Below are positions 50,895-59,848 of a stretch of DNA of 64,000 bases, in pieces. Location of the stretch: positions 62,001 through 126,000 of the forward strand of contig JANYDK010000032.1 of the NCBI GenBank assembly GCA_025363655.1. Reading direction: 5' to 3'. This DNA is from Deltaproteobacteria bacterium. Lineage in GTDB: Bacteria; Myxococcota_A; Polyangia; Polyangiales; JADJMO01. The translations under genes were made by a program, and so were the position numbers. The stretch's first letter is position 1, and each line of letters starts with the position of its first letter. The notes below the pieces were generated by a model that saw nothing but the letters and a program-made list of their open reading frames with translations, was not told the origin of the DNA and did not search any database.

Positions 50895-53800
50895 ATGCGC
50901 CTCTTTCGCTCGCTCGGCGTGGTCCTCGGGGGTGTCGTCGCCGGTCTCGCGTGCAGGCAACCGACGACCGCGACTTCCGGTGCGAAATCTCCCGCTTCGT
51001 CGACCTCGGCCGTCACGCCCGCCGTGCCTCCGCCGAAGTCACCGTCGCGTTGGCAGCTCGCCTCGTCGGGTGACACCGTCGCGCTCACCGCGAAGCTCCC
51101 TCTCGGCGATGGTCGCGTGGTCTGGGCAGGACGTGGCGGCGAGCGGTGGCTCGAGCCTGCCGGAGGTGGAACCCCGCAGGCGGCGACCGAGCTGCTCCCG
51201 GAAGACGTCACGGCGATCGTGCGCGATGGCGCCTCGATCGTCTTCGTCGGCGGATCGGGCACGGCGTATCTCACCACCGAGCCGCTCGGCCTGGTGACCT
51301 CGCTTCGTGCGCCGAGCGAAAGGTTGCACTCGGTCGTCGGTAGCGAGCGAGCGATCGTCGGGCTCGCCGCCGATGGTACGGTGCGACGGAGCGTCGATGC
51401 CGGCGTCAGTTGGCAGAAAGTGCCGCTCCCTCCCATCGTCGGGCTGGCGATGCACGCGGCGATGTTGCCGGGCGGGGAAGGCGCGATTCTCTTCGGGCCG
51501 CAGCGCGTCGTCGTCACCGTCGATCACGGCGCGACGTGGACGCTCTTGGCGACGCCGGGTGTCGGAGCTCGTCATCTCGCGGCCGACGAGAACGGCGAAA
51601 TCATCCTCGAAGGTGCCGAGGCGAGCGGAGTCCTGCGCACGAATCCCCTGCGTTTCGAGCGCATTCAGCGCCCGGCCGCGCGCTCGCTCGAGCTCGTCGT
51701 CGGCGGTGGCGGTGGCCATCGCACGCAGCACGCCCGTGCGGCCCTCGAGGGACGCGGCCTCTTCGTCGGCGCTCGTTGGGACGAGCTCGTCGTCGACCAC
51801 GAGCCCGCCGTGCCGACCGAGCGGAGTTGGTGGCTATCGCGCGGCGAGATCGGCGCGGCACCGAGAATCACAGCCGTCGCCGAGCTCGCTGGATGCGCCC
51901 GCGTCGTCCTCGGCGCCAACGCGACGACGCGCATCGTCGGCTGCGTGGTCGACGAGGTGAACGGAGGCACCGGAACCGGCAGCGGCTCCCAGCCTCCTCG
52001 GCCTCCGTTCCTCAAGCTCTTCCGCAGCGACGACGACGGCAACACCTTCCGCGCCGACGGAGTCGTCTCCATCCAATCCGAAGATCCACGTCTCTTCGTC
52101 GGCCCGAGCGGGCTCCTCCTGGTGAGCGGAGGCTGCAAGAGTTCCCCCCTGCATCCGTGGAGCTGCCGAATGAGCGCCCCGGTGGTGCGCCCGCCGACGG
52201 GCGACAAGTTCGCCAAGTGCAACGACGACGTCGAAGCGCACTTCTTCAGCGTCGCCTTCGACGAGAAGAAGAATCGTGCCTATGCAGTCGGGTACAGCAA
52301 CGGTCATGCGGCGTTCTTCGTCTCGAAAGACGGTGGCGCGAGCTTCACGACGAAGTCTCTGAGCACCGTTCGCGGCGCGCCGGGCGAGGACGACCTCTTC
52401 ACGCCGAACCCCTACGGGTTCTCTTCGGTCGCGGTCTCTGGCGACGCGATCGTCGTCGCCACCAGCACCTACGCGACCCAAGCGATCAACGAGCGGGTCG
52501 TGGTCCTCCGCAGCGACGACGAGGGCGTGCATTTCACCGCGCATCGCGCGCCGGCCGGAGCGGCGGCGATCGGTGTCGGAGGAGGTCACGCGTTCGCCTA
52601 CTCCGCGAGCATGGCCAAGGGATGGGAGTCGAGCGATGGCGGCGCGACGTGGTCGAGCGTCTCCGCGCCGGCGGCCGCCGACTACAACGTGCAGAGCTCG
52701 GTCGTCGTCGTCTGCAGCAGCTACGGCTGTCAGGTCTCGACGCGAGCCACGCGCATCGGCTGGGACGACGTGTCTCCGGCCGCGACGGGCCTGAAGCCCC
52801 CGAAGGTCGCGAAAGTAGCCGCGCTCTCCGCGCTCGATTGCCACGCTTCGGGGACGTCCTCCGCGCTCGGCATCGGAACGCTCCCCGACGCGGGTGATTC
52901 CGATCTGGGCAACGGCGCACGTTTCGTGCTCCCCCGTCGCGAATACGATGGCGGCGCCGTCGTCTACGTCGGTGAACGCGTCGAGGTCGGCGTCGGCGCT
53001 TCGAAAAAATCCAGCGTCGTCGTTCGCGAGCACCGCCTCTTCGGGCCCGCACCGCCCGACACCGCGGTCGTCGTCGCCAATCAGCTCGAAGGGGCGATCG
53101 CGCTTCGTTACGCATTCCACCGTGATTCGCCGAGCGGCACTTCGAGCTCTCCGATCACCGCCGGTCAGCTTGTCGACGTCGAGGTCGCTTGGTACCGCGC
53201 CGAAACGGGGAAAGTGTCGCGCGCGAAGATCGCCGGCGTCGGACCGCTACGCGCCGGCGACGTCGACGACGGCGGAAATCGTCCGTCGGTCGCGCACCAA
53301 GGCCTCCTCTCGATGGCGATCGGCGGCTCGCACGTGCGGCCTCTAGCGTCGGCGGGACCGGGCGATCCGCTGTTCTGGGTGACCGATGCCGGCAAGATCG
53401 AACGAATGACTTTCCCCGACTTTCCCAAGGTCGACGTCGCCGGTCGCAAAATCGATCCGCACGTCGACGGCGTCCGGGTCGGCGATCGCTCGCTCCTCTT
53501 CGTCGTCGACGACACCGGGACGCAGCTCTTGTCTGCGTGGTCGAAGAAGACGGGAGGATGGGAGTCACGCACCTGGAGCTTCTGGCCCGAGCACGATCGT
53601 GGCCTCCTCTATCTGCGCAATTTCGACTCGGGTCCGGCGCCCGGTTGGAGCGCGCACTTCGTCGACGACGGGGAACCGCCCAGGTGGGCATCGGTCGGCT
53701 TCCTCACCACGTTCGCGACGCCGACTGCCGAGCCGCCCGAGCCCGTCCGCATTCCCGTCACGGCCGATCTCGGCGACGTTCCTCGCGCGTGCGACAAGGC

Positions 53801-54143
53801 TCATTTCGGCGCGACGCGCTTTCGTGTGCCGAGCGCGCGAGGGCTTCGTCACCCGATCTTCGTCGACGTCCAAGGCACGCAGCTCGTCTTCGCCACCGAC
53901 GAAGCCGTCGTCCGTTACAAGGACGCAAGCGACTGGTGCGTCAGCGGCTGGGACACGATTCCGATCACCGAGGCTCCCGCGAATGCGAAGCACGCCGTGC
54001 TCGTCCACCTCGACGATCTCGACCACGCATCCCTCTTCGAGCGCTCGGGCGTCGAGCTCTCCGTCACGCCGATGCAATGCACGTGGGCCAAGGACAAGCT
54101 CCCCGACCACGCCGAAAAGATGGACGCGTTTCGACTCGAGTGA
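50895..54143 (+). CDS. Large Asp-box beta-propeller lipoprotein
   Basis: This 1082-residue protein has a signal peptide ending VAGLAC (Cys 20) and an Ala/Ser/Thr/Pro linker. At least six Asp boxes can be read (SVDAGVSWQ, TVDHGATWT, RSDDDGNTF, SKDGGASFT, RSDDEGVHF, SSDGGATWS), so one or two large BNR-type propellers are likely, followed by about 450 residues without clear repeats. No sialidase catalytic triad was recognised. Ligand or partner unknown. It resembles in design, but not in close sequence, the protein at 4093-5271. Confidence 0.75.
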   Translation: MRLFRSLGVVLGGVVAGLACRQPTTATSGAKSPASSTSAVTPAVPPPKSPSRWQLASSGDTVALTAKLPLGDGRVVWAGRGGERWLEPAGGGTPQAATELLPEDVTAIVRDGASIVFVGGSGTAYLTTEPLGLVTSLRAPSERLHSVVGSERAIVGLAADGTVRRSVDAGVSWQKVPLPPIVGLAMHAAMLPGGEGAILFGPQRVVVTVDHGATWTLLATPGVGARHLAADENGEIILEGAEASGVLRTNPLRFERIQRPAARSLELVVGGGGGHRTQHARAALEGRGLFVGARWDELVVDHEPAVPTERSWWLSRGEIGAAPRITAVAELAGCARVVLGANATTRIVGCVVDEVNGGTGTGSGSQPPRPPFLKLFRSDDDGNTFRADGVVSIQSEDPRLFVGPSGLLLVSGGCKSSPLHPWSCRMSAPVVRPPTGDKFAKCNDDVEAHFFSVAFDEKKNRAYAVGYSNGHAAFFVSKDGGASFTTKSLSTVRGAPGEDDLFTPNPYGFSSVAVSGDAIVVATSTYATQAINERVVVLRSDDEGVHFTAHRAPAGAAAIGVGGGHAFAYSASMAKGWESSDGGATWSSVSAPAAADYNVQSSVVVVCSSYGCQVSTRATRIGWDDVSPAATGLKPPKVAKVAALSALDCHASGTSSALGIGTLPDAGDSDLGNGARFVLPRREYDGGAVVYVGERVEVGVGASKKSSVVVREHRLFGPAPPDTAVVVANQLEGAIALRYAFHRDSPSGTSSSPITAGQLVDVEVAWYRAETGKVSRAKIAGVGPLRAGDVDDGGNRPSVAHQGLLSMAIGGSHVRPLASAGPGDPLFWVTDAGKIERMTFPDFPKVDVAGRKIDPHVDGVRVGDRSLLFVVDDTGTQLLSAWSKKTGGWESRTWSFWPEHDRGLLYLRNFDSGPAPGWSAHFVDDGEPPRWASVGFLTTFATPTAEPPEPVRIPVTADLGDVPRACDKAHFGATRFRVPSARGLRHPIFVDVQGTQLVFATDEAVVRYKDASDWCVSGWDTIPITEAPANAKHAVLVHLDDLDHASLFERSGVELSVTPMQCTWAKDKLPDHAEKMDAFRLE

Positions 54144-54163
54144 GCCTCGTCTCGGCCGAAGCC

Positions 54164-54469
54164 TCAGAGCCCCAACGCGCGGCTGATTTTCCCGACCGCG
54201 ACGGCTTCTTGCGGAGAGAGCCGCCCATCGACCGAGGCCGCGGTGAGCAAGAGCTCGACGAGCTCGCGCTTGTCGTCTTCACTCATCTGCGCAACGACCT
54301 TCTCGGCCTCGTCCCAACCGTCGAGCTCGACGACGCGCGCACGCTCGGCCGCGTCGAGGCGCATGCGGGCGAGGGTGGCGTCGAGGAAACGGCGCTCCTC
54401 GGGGGTGATCATCCCGTCCGCGACGAGGACCTTGGCGACGAGAAGACACTGCGCGAGGCGGAGCTCCAT
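54164..54469 (-). CDS. TerB-like small helical protein
   Basis: This 101-residue protein has the helical TerB/DUF533-like pattern with acidic turns: VAKVLVADGMITPEERRFLD and LTAASVDGRLSPQEAVAVG, two symmetric DG-x-[IL]-[ST]-P-[EQ]-E elements that in TerB bind metal. It is soluble and acidic. ATG 54469 is chosen since the upstream frame looks non-coding. Function beyond the fold is unknown. Confidence 0.75.
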   Translation of the reverse strand: MELRLAQCLLVAKVLVADGMITPEERRFLDATLARMRLDAAERARVVELDGWDEAEKVVAQMSEDDKRELVELLLTAASVDGRLSPQEAVAVGKISRALGL

Positions 54470-54587
54470 TTGTCGACAGAGTAGCGCGTGCCCGAGCGTT
54501 CGGGCAGAGTGAGCCGACTCATGGAGCGGGCGAGCGCCCATGAGCGAGGAGCGCACGCACGCTCGTTGCGTGAGACGACCTCCAGCC

Positions 54588-54902
54588 TCAATCCGCCGTC
54601 ATACCGTGCAGTCGTCGCGCCGCGAGGCATTGCGTCGAGCCCGCCGAGAGCTCGCGACAGACGCCGGGCCGATCGGAATAAATCGAGCACGCCACGCCCG
54701 TGGTCGTCTTGCCGAGGGCCGCGCACGCGCCGTCGATCATCCGCAACGTCCGTTTCATGTGGCCGTTGCCGATGTCCATCAGCACGACGATGCGCTCGAG
54801 GGCCGCGGAGGCGTCGACGCGCGCGTCGTCGTCGGCGTCGAGATGCACCCAACCCTCGTCGCCGCGGCAGCAGGCACCACACTCGAGGCAGTCGAACTCC
54901 AC
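54588..54902 (-). CDS. YkgJ-family Cys-cluster protein
   Basis: This 104-residue protein has the YkgJ/UPF0153 signature: an N-terminal CLECGACCRG and later ACSIYSDRPGVCREL and TQC, a set of Cys thought to bind zinc or an iron-sulfur cluster. The biochemical role of the family is not established. The gene lies between terB-like and the PL6 lyase genes on the same strand but 106-118 bp from each. Confidence 0.82.
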   Translation of the reverse strand: MEFDCLECGACCRGDEGWVHLDADDDARVDASAALERIVVLMDIGNGHMKRTLRMIDGACAALGKTTTGVACSIYSDRPGVCRELSAGSTQCLAARRLHGMTAD

Positions 54903-55008
54903 CCGCGGAGTTTAGACGGGTAGTTCGGAGCGCGTCGCAGTCGTCGAGCTCGATACGTGGGCGCCACTCGATTTTCTCGGCAAATGTGCCTGGTCGACCG
55001 AAGGGCCC

Positions 55009-56646
55009 TCACGGCGCGGCCGGGCCGACGTCGACGGCGGTGAGCGGCGCGCGGACGATCGCCGAAGTGCCGTATTCGTCGGCGCCGAGGTCGGGCTCGC
55101 CGTCACGAGGTTGGCCGTCGAGGTCGACGCCAATCCATGCGTAGGCCTTGTCGGCCTTGCCGATCGCGTTCGTGCTCGCCGGACCGAGCACCGAGAGCTC
55201 TCCGCGCGCGACGAGCTTCGGATCGAGGTCGACGAACGCCGTCGTCCAGGCCGCACCGGTGACGCCGAGGGTCGCGCCGCCGCGTGGCGCGAGGTTCGAA
55301 CCGACGAGCCATCCGGACGGCGGCGCGCCACCACCGTACTTGATCAAACTGCCACCGACGCTCGTCAGTAGATTGTCGACGATGACGATGTCTTTGGAGT
55401 CGGTGGAGAGCGCCAATCCGTTGGTCTCGGCACGGAGGGTATTGAACACCACGGTCGCGCCCGTCACGCTGGCGTGGGTGGCATCGCCGCTGTGGAGCTC
55501 GAGGGTGTTCGCGTCGACCCCTTGCACGTAATTGTCATAGACGAAGTGGCCGGCGCCGCAGAGGCGAATGCCCCCCGAACAGGCCTTCTTTCGGCCCAAT
55601 ACGACATTGCCACAGACGCGCACGCGATCGCCGGCGCGGAGCGAGATCGAGCCTGCCGAGTTGCGTACGGTGTTGTAGCGAACGACGTTGTCGCTGGTCT
55701 TGGTGGAGATGAGCTCGGGATCTCCATCGCAGTTTTCGAAGAGGTTGTACTCGACGATGGTTTCGGCGCTCAGCGCGGAGAGGCTGCCGACGCCGACGCG
55801 AATCGCCTCGCCGCCGGGGTTGAAGTTGCAACCTTTGCTCGGATAATCGCCGCCCGTCTGCAGATCGTGAATCCAGTTGTGATCGATGCGGGTGTGCGTC
55901 GCGACCGAGCCGCCGGTGCCGAAGATGGAGAGGGGATTGCCAGTGTGCGCTTTGGGGCCGATCTCGTTGTGGTCGACGCGGGCGTAGGTCGTGTTCGTCA
56001 TCACGATCCAGTCCTGGTCGACGGCCTCCGTCAGATGAATGCGATTGCGCGTGATGCGGCAGTGATCGCAGCCCTGAATGCGGAGCGGGCCGCTGCTGGT
56101 CCAGTCGAACCCGGAGACGACGAGGTGCGAGGTCTTCGCGCTGGTGGTGAAGGTGCCACTCGAGAAGACGGCGCGTCCGCGATTTCGCGCGCGCAGTACC
56201 ACGGGATGGGCGGCCGAGCCGGCGACCTCGATGGCGCCGATCGCGTACGAACCATCGGCGACGACGATGCAGTCGCCGGCGATCGCTTTGCCTATCCGCG
56301 CGTCGAGCTCGACCTGCGTTCCGACGTCGTAGGTGGCGACGCAAGCAGGCTCCGGGTCTCCCCACGCCGGCGTGATCCCCTTACCGACGGGATCGAGATC
56401 GCATGCGCTCGGTGTGGCGCTGCCGGCATCGACTCCGACGTCGACGGCGGTCTCGGCGATCACGTCTTCTGGGAAGGGCGCGTCCGTCGAGCCATCTGGC
56501 GGGATGGCCCCGTCTGCGCTCGCATCTTCGCGCGCCACGTCTTCGCGCGCCACGTCTTCGAGTGAGGCATCGAGAGGCTCGGTGGGGCTCGCTCCGCATC
56601 CGACGAGCGCGAACGACGCGACGACTACGCCGGCTCGAAGGTCCAC
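55009..56646 (-). CDS. Polysaccharide lyase family 6-like lipoprotein (chondroitinase B / alginate lyase fold)
   Basis: This 545-residue protein starts at GTG 56646, with GAGGAGA 5 bp before it, and has a lipobox FALVGC (Cys 17) and an Asp/Glu/Ala linker. The body is a right-handed parallel beta-helix of PL6 type: CRITRNRIHLTEA, THTRIDHNWIHDLQTGGDYP, NPGGEAIRVG, TIVEYNLFENCDGDPELIST and NTVRNSAGSISLRAG. The Lys after LIST and the Arg in SLRAG correspond to the catalytic Lys and Arg of chondroitinase B. A uronate-containing polysaccharide is the likely substrate. The gene before it overlaps by 22 bp. Confidence 0.85.
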   Translation of the reverse strand: MDLRAGVVVASFALVGCGASPTEPLDASLEDVAREDVAREDASADGAIPPDGSTDAPFPEDVIAETAVDVGVDAGSATPSACDLDPVGKGITPAWGDPEPACVATYDVGTQVELDARIGKAIAGDCIVVADGSYAIGAIEVAGSAAHPVVLRARNRGRAVFSSGTFTTSAKTSHLVVSGFDWTSSGPLRIQGCDHCRITRNRIHLTEAVDQDWIVMTNTTYARVDHNEIGPKAHTGNPLSIFGTGGSVATHTRIDHNWIHDLQTGGDYPSKGCNFNPGGEAIRVGVGSLSALSAETIVEYNLFENCDGDPELISTKTSDNVVRYNTVRNSAGSISLRAGDRVRVCGNVVLGRKKACSGGIRLCGAGHFVYDNYVQGVDANTLELHSGDATHASVTGATVVFNTLRAETNGLALSTDSKDIVIVDNLLTSVGGSLIKYGGGAPPSGWLVGSNLAPRGGATLGVTGAAWTTAFVDLDPKLVARGELSVLGPASTNAIGKADKAYAWIGVDLDGQPRDGEPDLGADEYGTSAIVRAPLTAVDVGPAAP

Positions 56647-56933
56647 GTGATCTCCTCTTCCGTGCGCACGACGTGATCTTCCCACCATGGCGTGGCGGGC
56701 TGCCCATCGACGACGATGCGCGCGCGGGTGCGGCCGTCGTGCTCGACGGAGACGCGTTCGAGGACGCCGTCGTCGAAGAGCGTCCACCCACGCGCCTCGA
56801 CCGTCTCGAGCAGGAGTGCGTCGACTGCTTCGGCCCGCGCCTTCGAGCATGCGTAGTCGAAGTCCTCCGCGGCGCCGTGCAACCCGACGACGCCGTCCAC
56901 CGTCTGCAGGCGCGCGACGACCGGGGCGGGCAT
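56625..56933 (-). CDS. Small uncharacterised protein
   Basis: This 102-residue soluble acidic protein contains YACSKARAEAVDALLLETVE and ends EEEITWTFEPA. No domain was recognised. Its ATG is 34 bp after the AarF/UbiB copy 2 stop, and its last 22 bp overlap the start of the lyase gene and carry that gene's Shine-Dalgarno, which supports one operon. Confidence 0.6.
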   Translation of the reverse strand: MPAPVVARLQTVDGVVGLHGAAEDFDYACSKARAEAVDALLLETVEARGWTLFDDGVLERVSVEHDGRTRARIVVDGQPATPWWEDHVVRTEEEITWTFEPA

Positions 56934-56967
56934 TCGCCGAGGATAGCAGGCGAAGCCCGGCGGGGAT

Positions 56968-58554
56968 CTAGTCGGTGGCGAAGGCCGCGAGCACGATCGG
57001 CAGCACGCACGCGGCGACGTCGATGCGCGGGCGGTAGCGGATGAAGAGTCCGCCGAGCGTGCCGAGGACGCGCGCGATCATCACGAAATCGGCCGGGAGT
57101 GTGGTGACCGGATCGTCGTTCATCGCCGCCATCAGCGTGTGAGCGTCAGCGACGAGCTGTTCGGTGGTCGGCCATGCGGCCTCTCCGCCGTCGCGCGCGA
57201 ACGAGCCGATGAGCGAGATCGCGAAGCGGTGCAGGGTGTCGGGCTTGCCGCTCCTCGTGCGGAAGCCGGCGGCCGCGAGCGCCTCGGTCATCCCATTTTC
57301 GTCACGCACGACTGCTGCCTGGACCAGCGACAGATACGCGCGCCGCGCCTTCGGCTCGAGCACCTGCGTGCAGCCGAAGTCGAGCAGCACCACCACGTCG
57401 TCGTCCGTCACGAGCACGTTGCCCGGGTGCGGATCGGCCTGAAAGTGGCCGAATTCGAGGATCTGACGCAGCCAGGCCTCGAGGAGTCGCGCGAGGATCC
57501 GATCGCGCCGCGCCCTTGCGACTTCGGCCCCCGAGTCTCCCCCGGCTCCCGCGTCTTCCTGCTCGATGCGCGCGTCGAGTGCATCGAGCACGGTCGTGAT
57601 CTTGGTGCCCGCGACGAAGCGCGTGGTCAGCACATGTCCCGTGGAGAGCGCAAAGAGCGGCTCTGGGACATCGATGCCTTCTGTGCCCCGTAGGAAGCTC
57701 GCGACCGCCGCGGCGTGCCCTGCTTCCTCACGGTAGTCGAGCTCGCGGACGATCGCCGCGCTCACCGCCTCGGCGATGGCCACGTGATCGATCGGCGGCA
57801 GCATCGAGGCGAGCGCATCGAGGCAGAGCCGGAGCAGCATGAGATCATGCCCGATCAGCCGATCGATCCCTGGCCGCTGCACCTTCACCGCCACCTCGCG
57901 TCCATCGGCGAGCGTCGCGCGGTGCACCTGACCGATGCTCGCGGCGGCGAGCGGCGCTTCGTCGAAGTGCGTGAACGCTTCTTCGAGCGTGGCCTCCAGC
58001 TCGTGCTCGACGACGCGTCGCACTTCCGCGAAGTCGATGGGCGGCGCCGCGTCCTGCAGCACCGAGAGCTCGTCGACGAAGGCCTTCGGCATAAGGTCGG
58101 GACGCGCGGAGAGCATCTGCCCGACCTTGAGCACCCCACCGCCGTGCTTGGCAGCCGCATCGCGCAGCAGCCTCGCGCTCTTCTGGTGCAACTTCTCCAG
58201 CGAGCGCGCCGCCCCCGCGCGCGACATGAACGCCGCCTTCGTCGTGTGCAGGCGATAGCCGGCGACGATCCGCGAGAGCGTCGCCGAAAGCGCCGTCAAT
58301 CGCGCGAGCCGCTGACCGGCGTCGCGGAGCTCGTTCTTCGTCCCCGCTGCGCCCGTCGCGAAGTCGCTTGCGACCTTCGCCGTGGCTTCACGCACCGACC
58401 ACGCGGCGTCCTCGACGGCGCGCAAGAGCGCATCGACCAGGAGCATCGCCGCGCGCATCGAGTCGAGCAGGCTGGCGCGGGCTTCGCGTGAATCGCGTGA
58501 GTCGCGTGATGTCGCGGTGCCGAAGGGGGAGGAGGCGGGCGAGGTCGCTTGCAT
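56968..58554 (-). CDS. AarF/ABC1/UbiB family kinase-like protein (copy 2)
   Basis: This 528-residue member of the UbiB/ADCK family has KVGQ (143-146) followed by LSARPDLMP, the Ala loop AAASIGQVH (203-211), the invariant Lys in VAVKV (224), QADPHPGN (372-379) and DFG (392-394). It has an N-terminal extension of about 100 residues with a short Ser-Arg-Asp repeat, and hydrophobic segments near the C-terminus (VLGTLGGLFIRYRP). It is clearly different from copy 1. Two TCAC-N3-GTGA sites lie directly upstream. Confidence 0.9.
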   Translation of the reverse strand: MQATSPASSPFGTATSRDSRDSREARASLLDSMRAAMLLVDALLRAVEDAAWSVREATAKVASDFATGAAGTKNELRDAGQRLARLTALSATLSRIVAGYRLHTTKAAFMSRAGAARSLEKLHQKSARLLRDAAAKHGGGVLKVGQMLSARPDLMPKAFVDELSVLQDAAPPIDFAEVRRVVEHELEATLEEAFTHFDEAPLAAASIGQVHRATLADGREVAVKVQRPGIDRLIGHDLMLLRLCLDALASMLPPIDHVAIAEAVSAAIVRELDYREEAGHAAAVASFLRGTEGIDVPEPLFALSTGHVLTTRFVAGTKITTVLDALDARIEQEDAGAGGDSGAEVARARRDRILARLLEAWLRQILEFGHFQADPHPGNVLVTDDDVVVLLDFGCTQVLEPKARRAYLSLVQAAVVRDENGMTEALAAAGFRTRSGKPDTLHRFAISLIGSFARDGGEAAWPTTEQLVADAHTLMAAMNDDPVTTLPADFVMIARVLGTLGGLFIRYRPRIDVAACVLPIVLAAFATD

Positions 58555-58565
58555 TTCTGTGGCGT

Positions 58566-58578
58566 ATCACATTGTGAT
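58566..58578. promoter_or_regulatory. Palindrome TCAC-N3-GTGA, promoter-proximal copy
   Basis: ATCACATTGTGAT is a perfect palindrome around one base, 11 bp upstream of ATG 58554. It pairs with the similar site at 58598-58610. Confidence 0.5.
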
Positions 58579-58597
58579 TCACTGGCCAGAAAAATGT

Positions 58598-58610
58598 GTC
58601 ACGACGTGAC
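58598..58610. promoter_or_regulatory. Palindrome TCAC-N3-GTGA, distal copy
   Basis: GTCACGACGTGAC is a perfect palindrome around one base. Its centre is 32 bp from that of the first copy, about three helical turns, so two dimers could bind on one face of the DNA. Confidence 0.5.
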
Positions 58611-58671
58611 TCGTTGTCGTAAGCGATGGAAAAGATTGGGCGACCTACGCGGGAGGGCGCGTGGGGAGCGG

Positions 58672-59754
58672 CTACGTCGGCAGCGAGAAATGAAATGTGC
58701 TGCCCCTTCCGACCATACTCTCGACCCACATCCGCCCGCCGTGCGCCTCGATGATGCGCTTCGAGATGTGCAAGCCGAGACCGAGACCGCGACGATCGGC
58801 GTGGAGCTGACAAAACCGCGCGAACACTGCCTGGAGCGCGCCCTCGGGAATCCCCATCCCGGTATCACTCACCGAGAAATGGAGCTCGCCACGCTCGGCA
58901 CGGATTCGGACGGAGACCCTCCCTCCTGCCGGCGTGAACTTGATCGCGTTGGCGACCAGGTTGGCGAGGACCTGCAGGATCCGCCCGCCGTCGAGCCACG
59001 CATGACCCGGCAGCGCTACCTCCTCGGCGTCAAGCGCTATCCGTTTGAGCGTCGCGATGGGCTCGAAGGCCTCGAGCGTCTCGCGCAGGAGCTTCGAGAC
59101 CTCGATTGGCTCCGGCACGATCGCGAGCTTGCCTGCGTCGAGACTGGAGATGTCGAGCAGGTCGCCAATCAGTCGATTCATCCGCGCGACGAGGCGCCCG
59201 CTGACGGCGCCACGCTTGCGCATCGAATCGCCGGCCGGCCCTTCGGGTGCCAGCTCGACCAACGCCTGAGAATTGAGTGAGAGGCCGTTCAGCAAATTGC
59301 GCAGATCGTGGCTCACGGTGGCGAGAAAGTCGTCCCTCGACGCAATCGCCGTGTCGGCCTGCTCGCGTTCGCCAGTCAGATCCTCGTCGGTGGCCTCGCG
59401 CTCTACCGCGAGGAAGTCAGCCATGTAGCGCCTTCGCTTTGCGCGTTCGTTCTCGACGAGCGCGTCCTCCTCGGAGCGCTCTCGGCCGAGCAGGTCGTCG
59501 GCGCGGGTTCGTTGCTGCTCCGTATGGGCCTCGTCCGTGGGCGAGCTCACGGCCTGAACCCGATCCGCGTCGTCTCGCGCCGTCTGCACCACTTGATCTG
59601 CCCGCTGCCGCGCGAGCCGGACGACCTCGTCCTCCCCGAGCTCGGCCGCGGTCCTCTTTTCCTCGATGCCGGCGTCGGCCTTGTCGCGCTCGGCGCGCAA
59701 GCTCTCGTCGGTATTTTCACGCTGCGGGTGACCCGCACTTTCGAGGTCTACCAT
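58672..59754 (-). CDS. Soluble histidine kinase with long N-terminal coiled coil
   Basis: This 360-residue kinase has no membrane span or PAS domain. Residues 10-140 are a highly charged Glu/Arg/Asp/Ala coiled coil (LAVEREATDEDLTGEREQAD). The H-box FLATVSHDLRNLLNGLSLN has His 149; the ATPase has an N-box (VLANLVANAIKFTPAGG), DTGMGIP and LGLGLHISKRIIEAHGG. The coiled coil may form the signalling dimer or bind a partner. No response regulator gene is adjacent, so it is an orphan kinase. Confidence 0.88.
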   Translation of the reverse strand: MVDLESAGHPQRENTDESLRAERDKADAGIEEKRTAAELGEDEVVRLARQRADQVVQTARDDADRVQAVSSPTDEAHTEQQRTRADDLLGRERSEEDALVENERAKRRRYMADFLAVEREATDEDLTGEREQADTAIASRDDFLATVSHDLRNLLNGLSLNSQALVELAPEGPAGDSMRKRGAVSGRLVARMNRLIGDLLDISSLDAGKLAIVPEPIEVSKLLRETLEAFEPIATLKRIALDAEEVALPGHAWLDGGRILQVLANLVANAIKFTPAGGRVSVRIRAERGELHFSVSDTGMGIPEGALQAVFARFCQLHADRRGLGLGLHISKRIIEAHGGRMWVESMVGRGSTFHFSLPT

Positions 59755-59848
59755 CCCCCTCTGAATATCACGCGTGAGCCGGCCGCGCCCTGCCGATGGT
59801 TTGCGGCGGCGCGGAGCTCAGGGGGCGCCGTCGTATGCCGCTGGCTAC

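Noticed and set aside
58485..58511. 9-bp repeat encoding Ser-Arg-Asp at the N-terminus of AarF/UbiB copy 2
   Set aside because: There are only three imperfect copies in a variable extension; too little to argue for a function.
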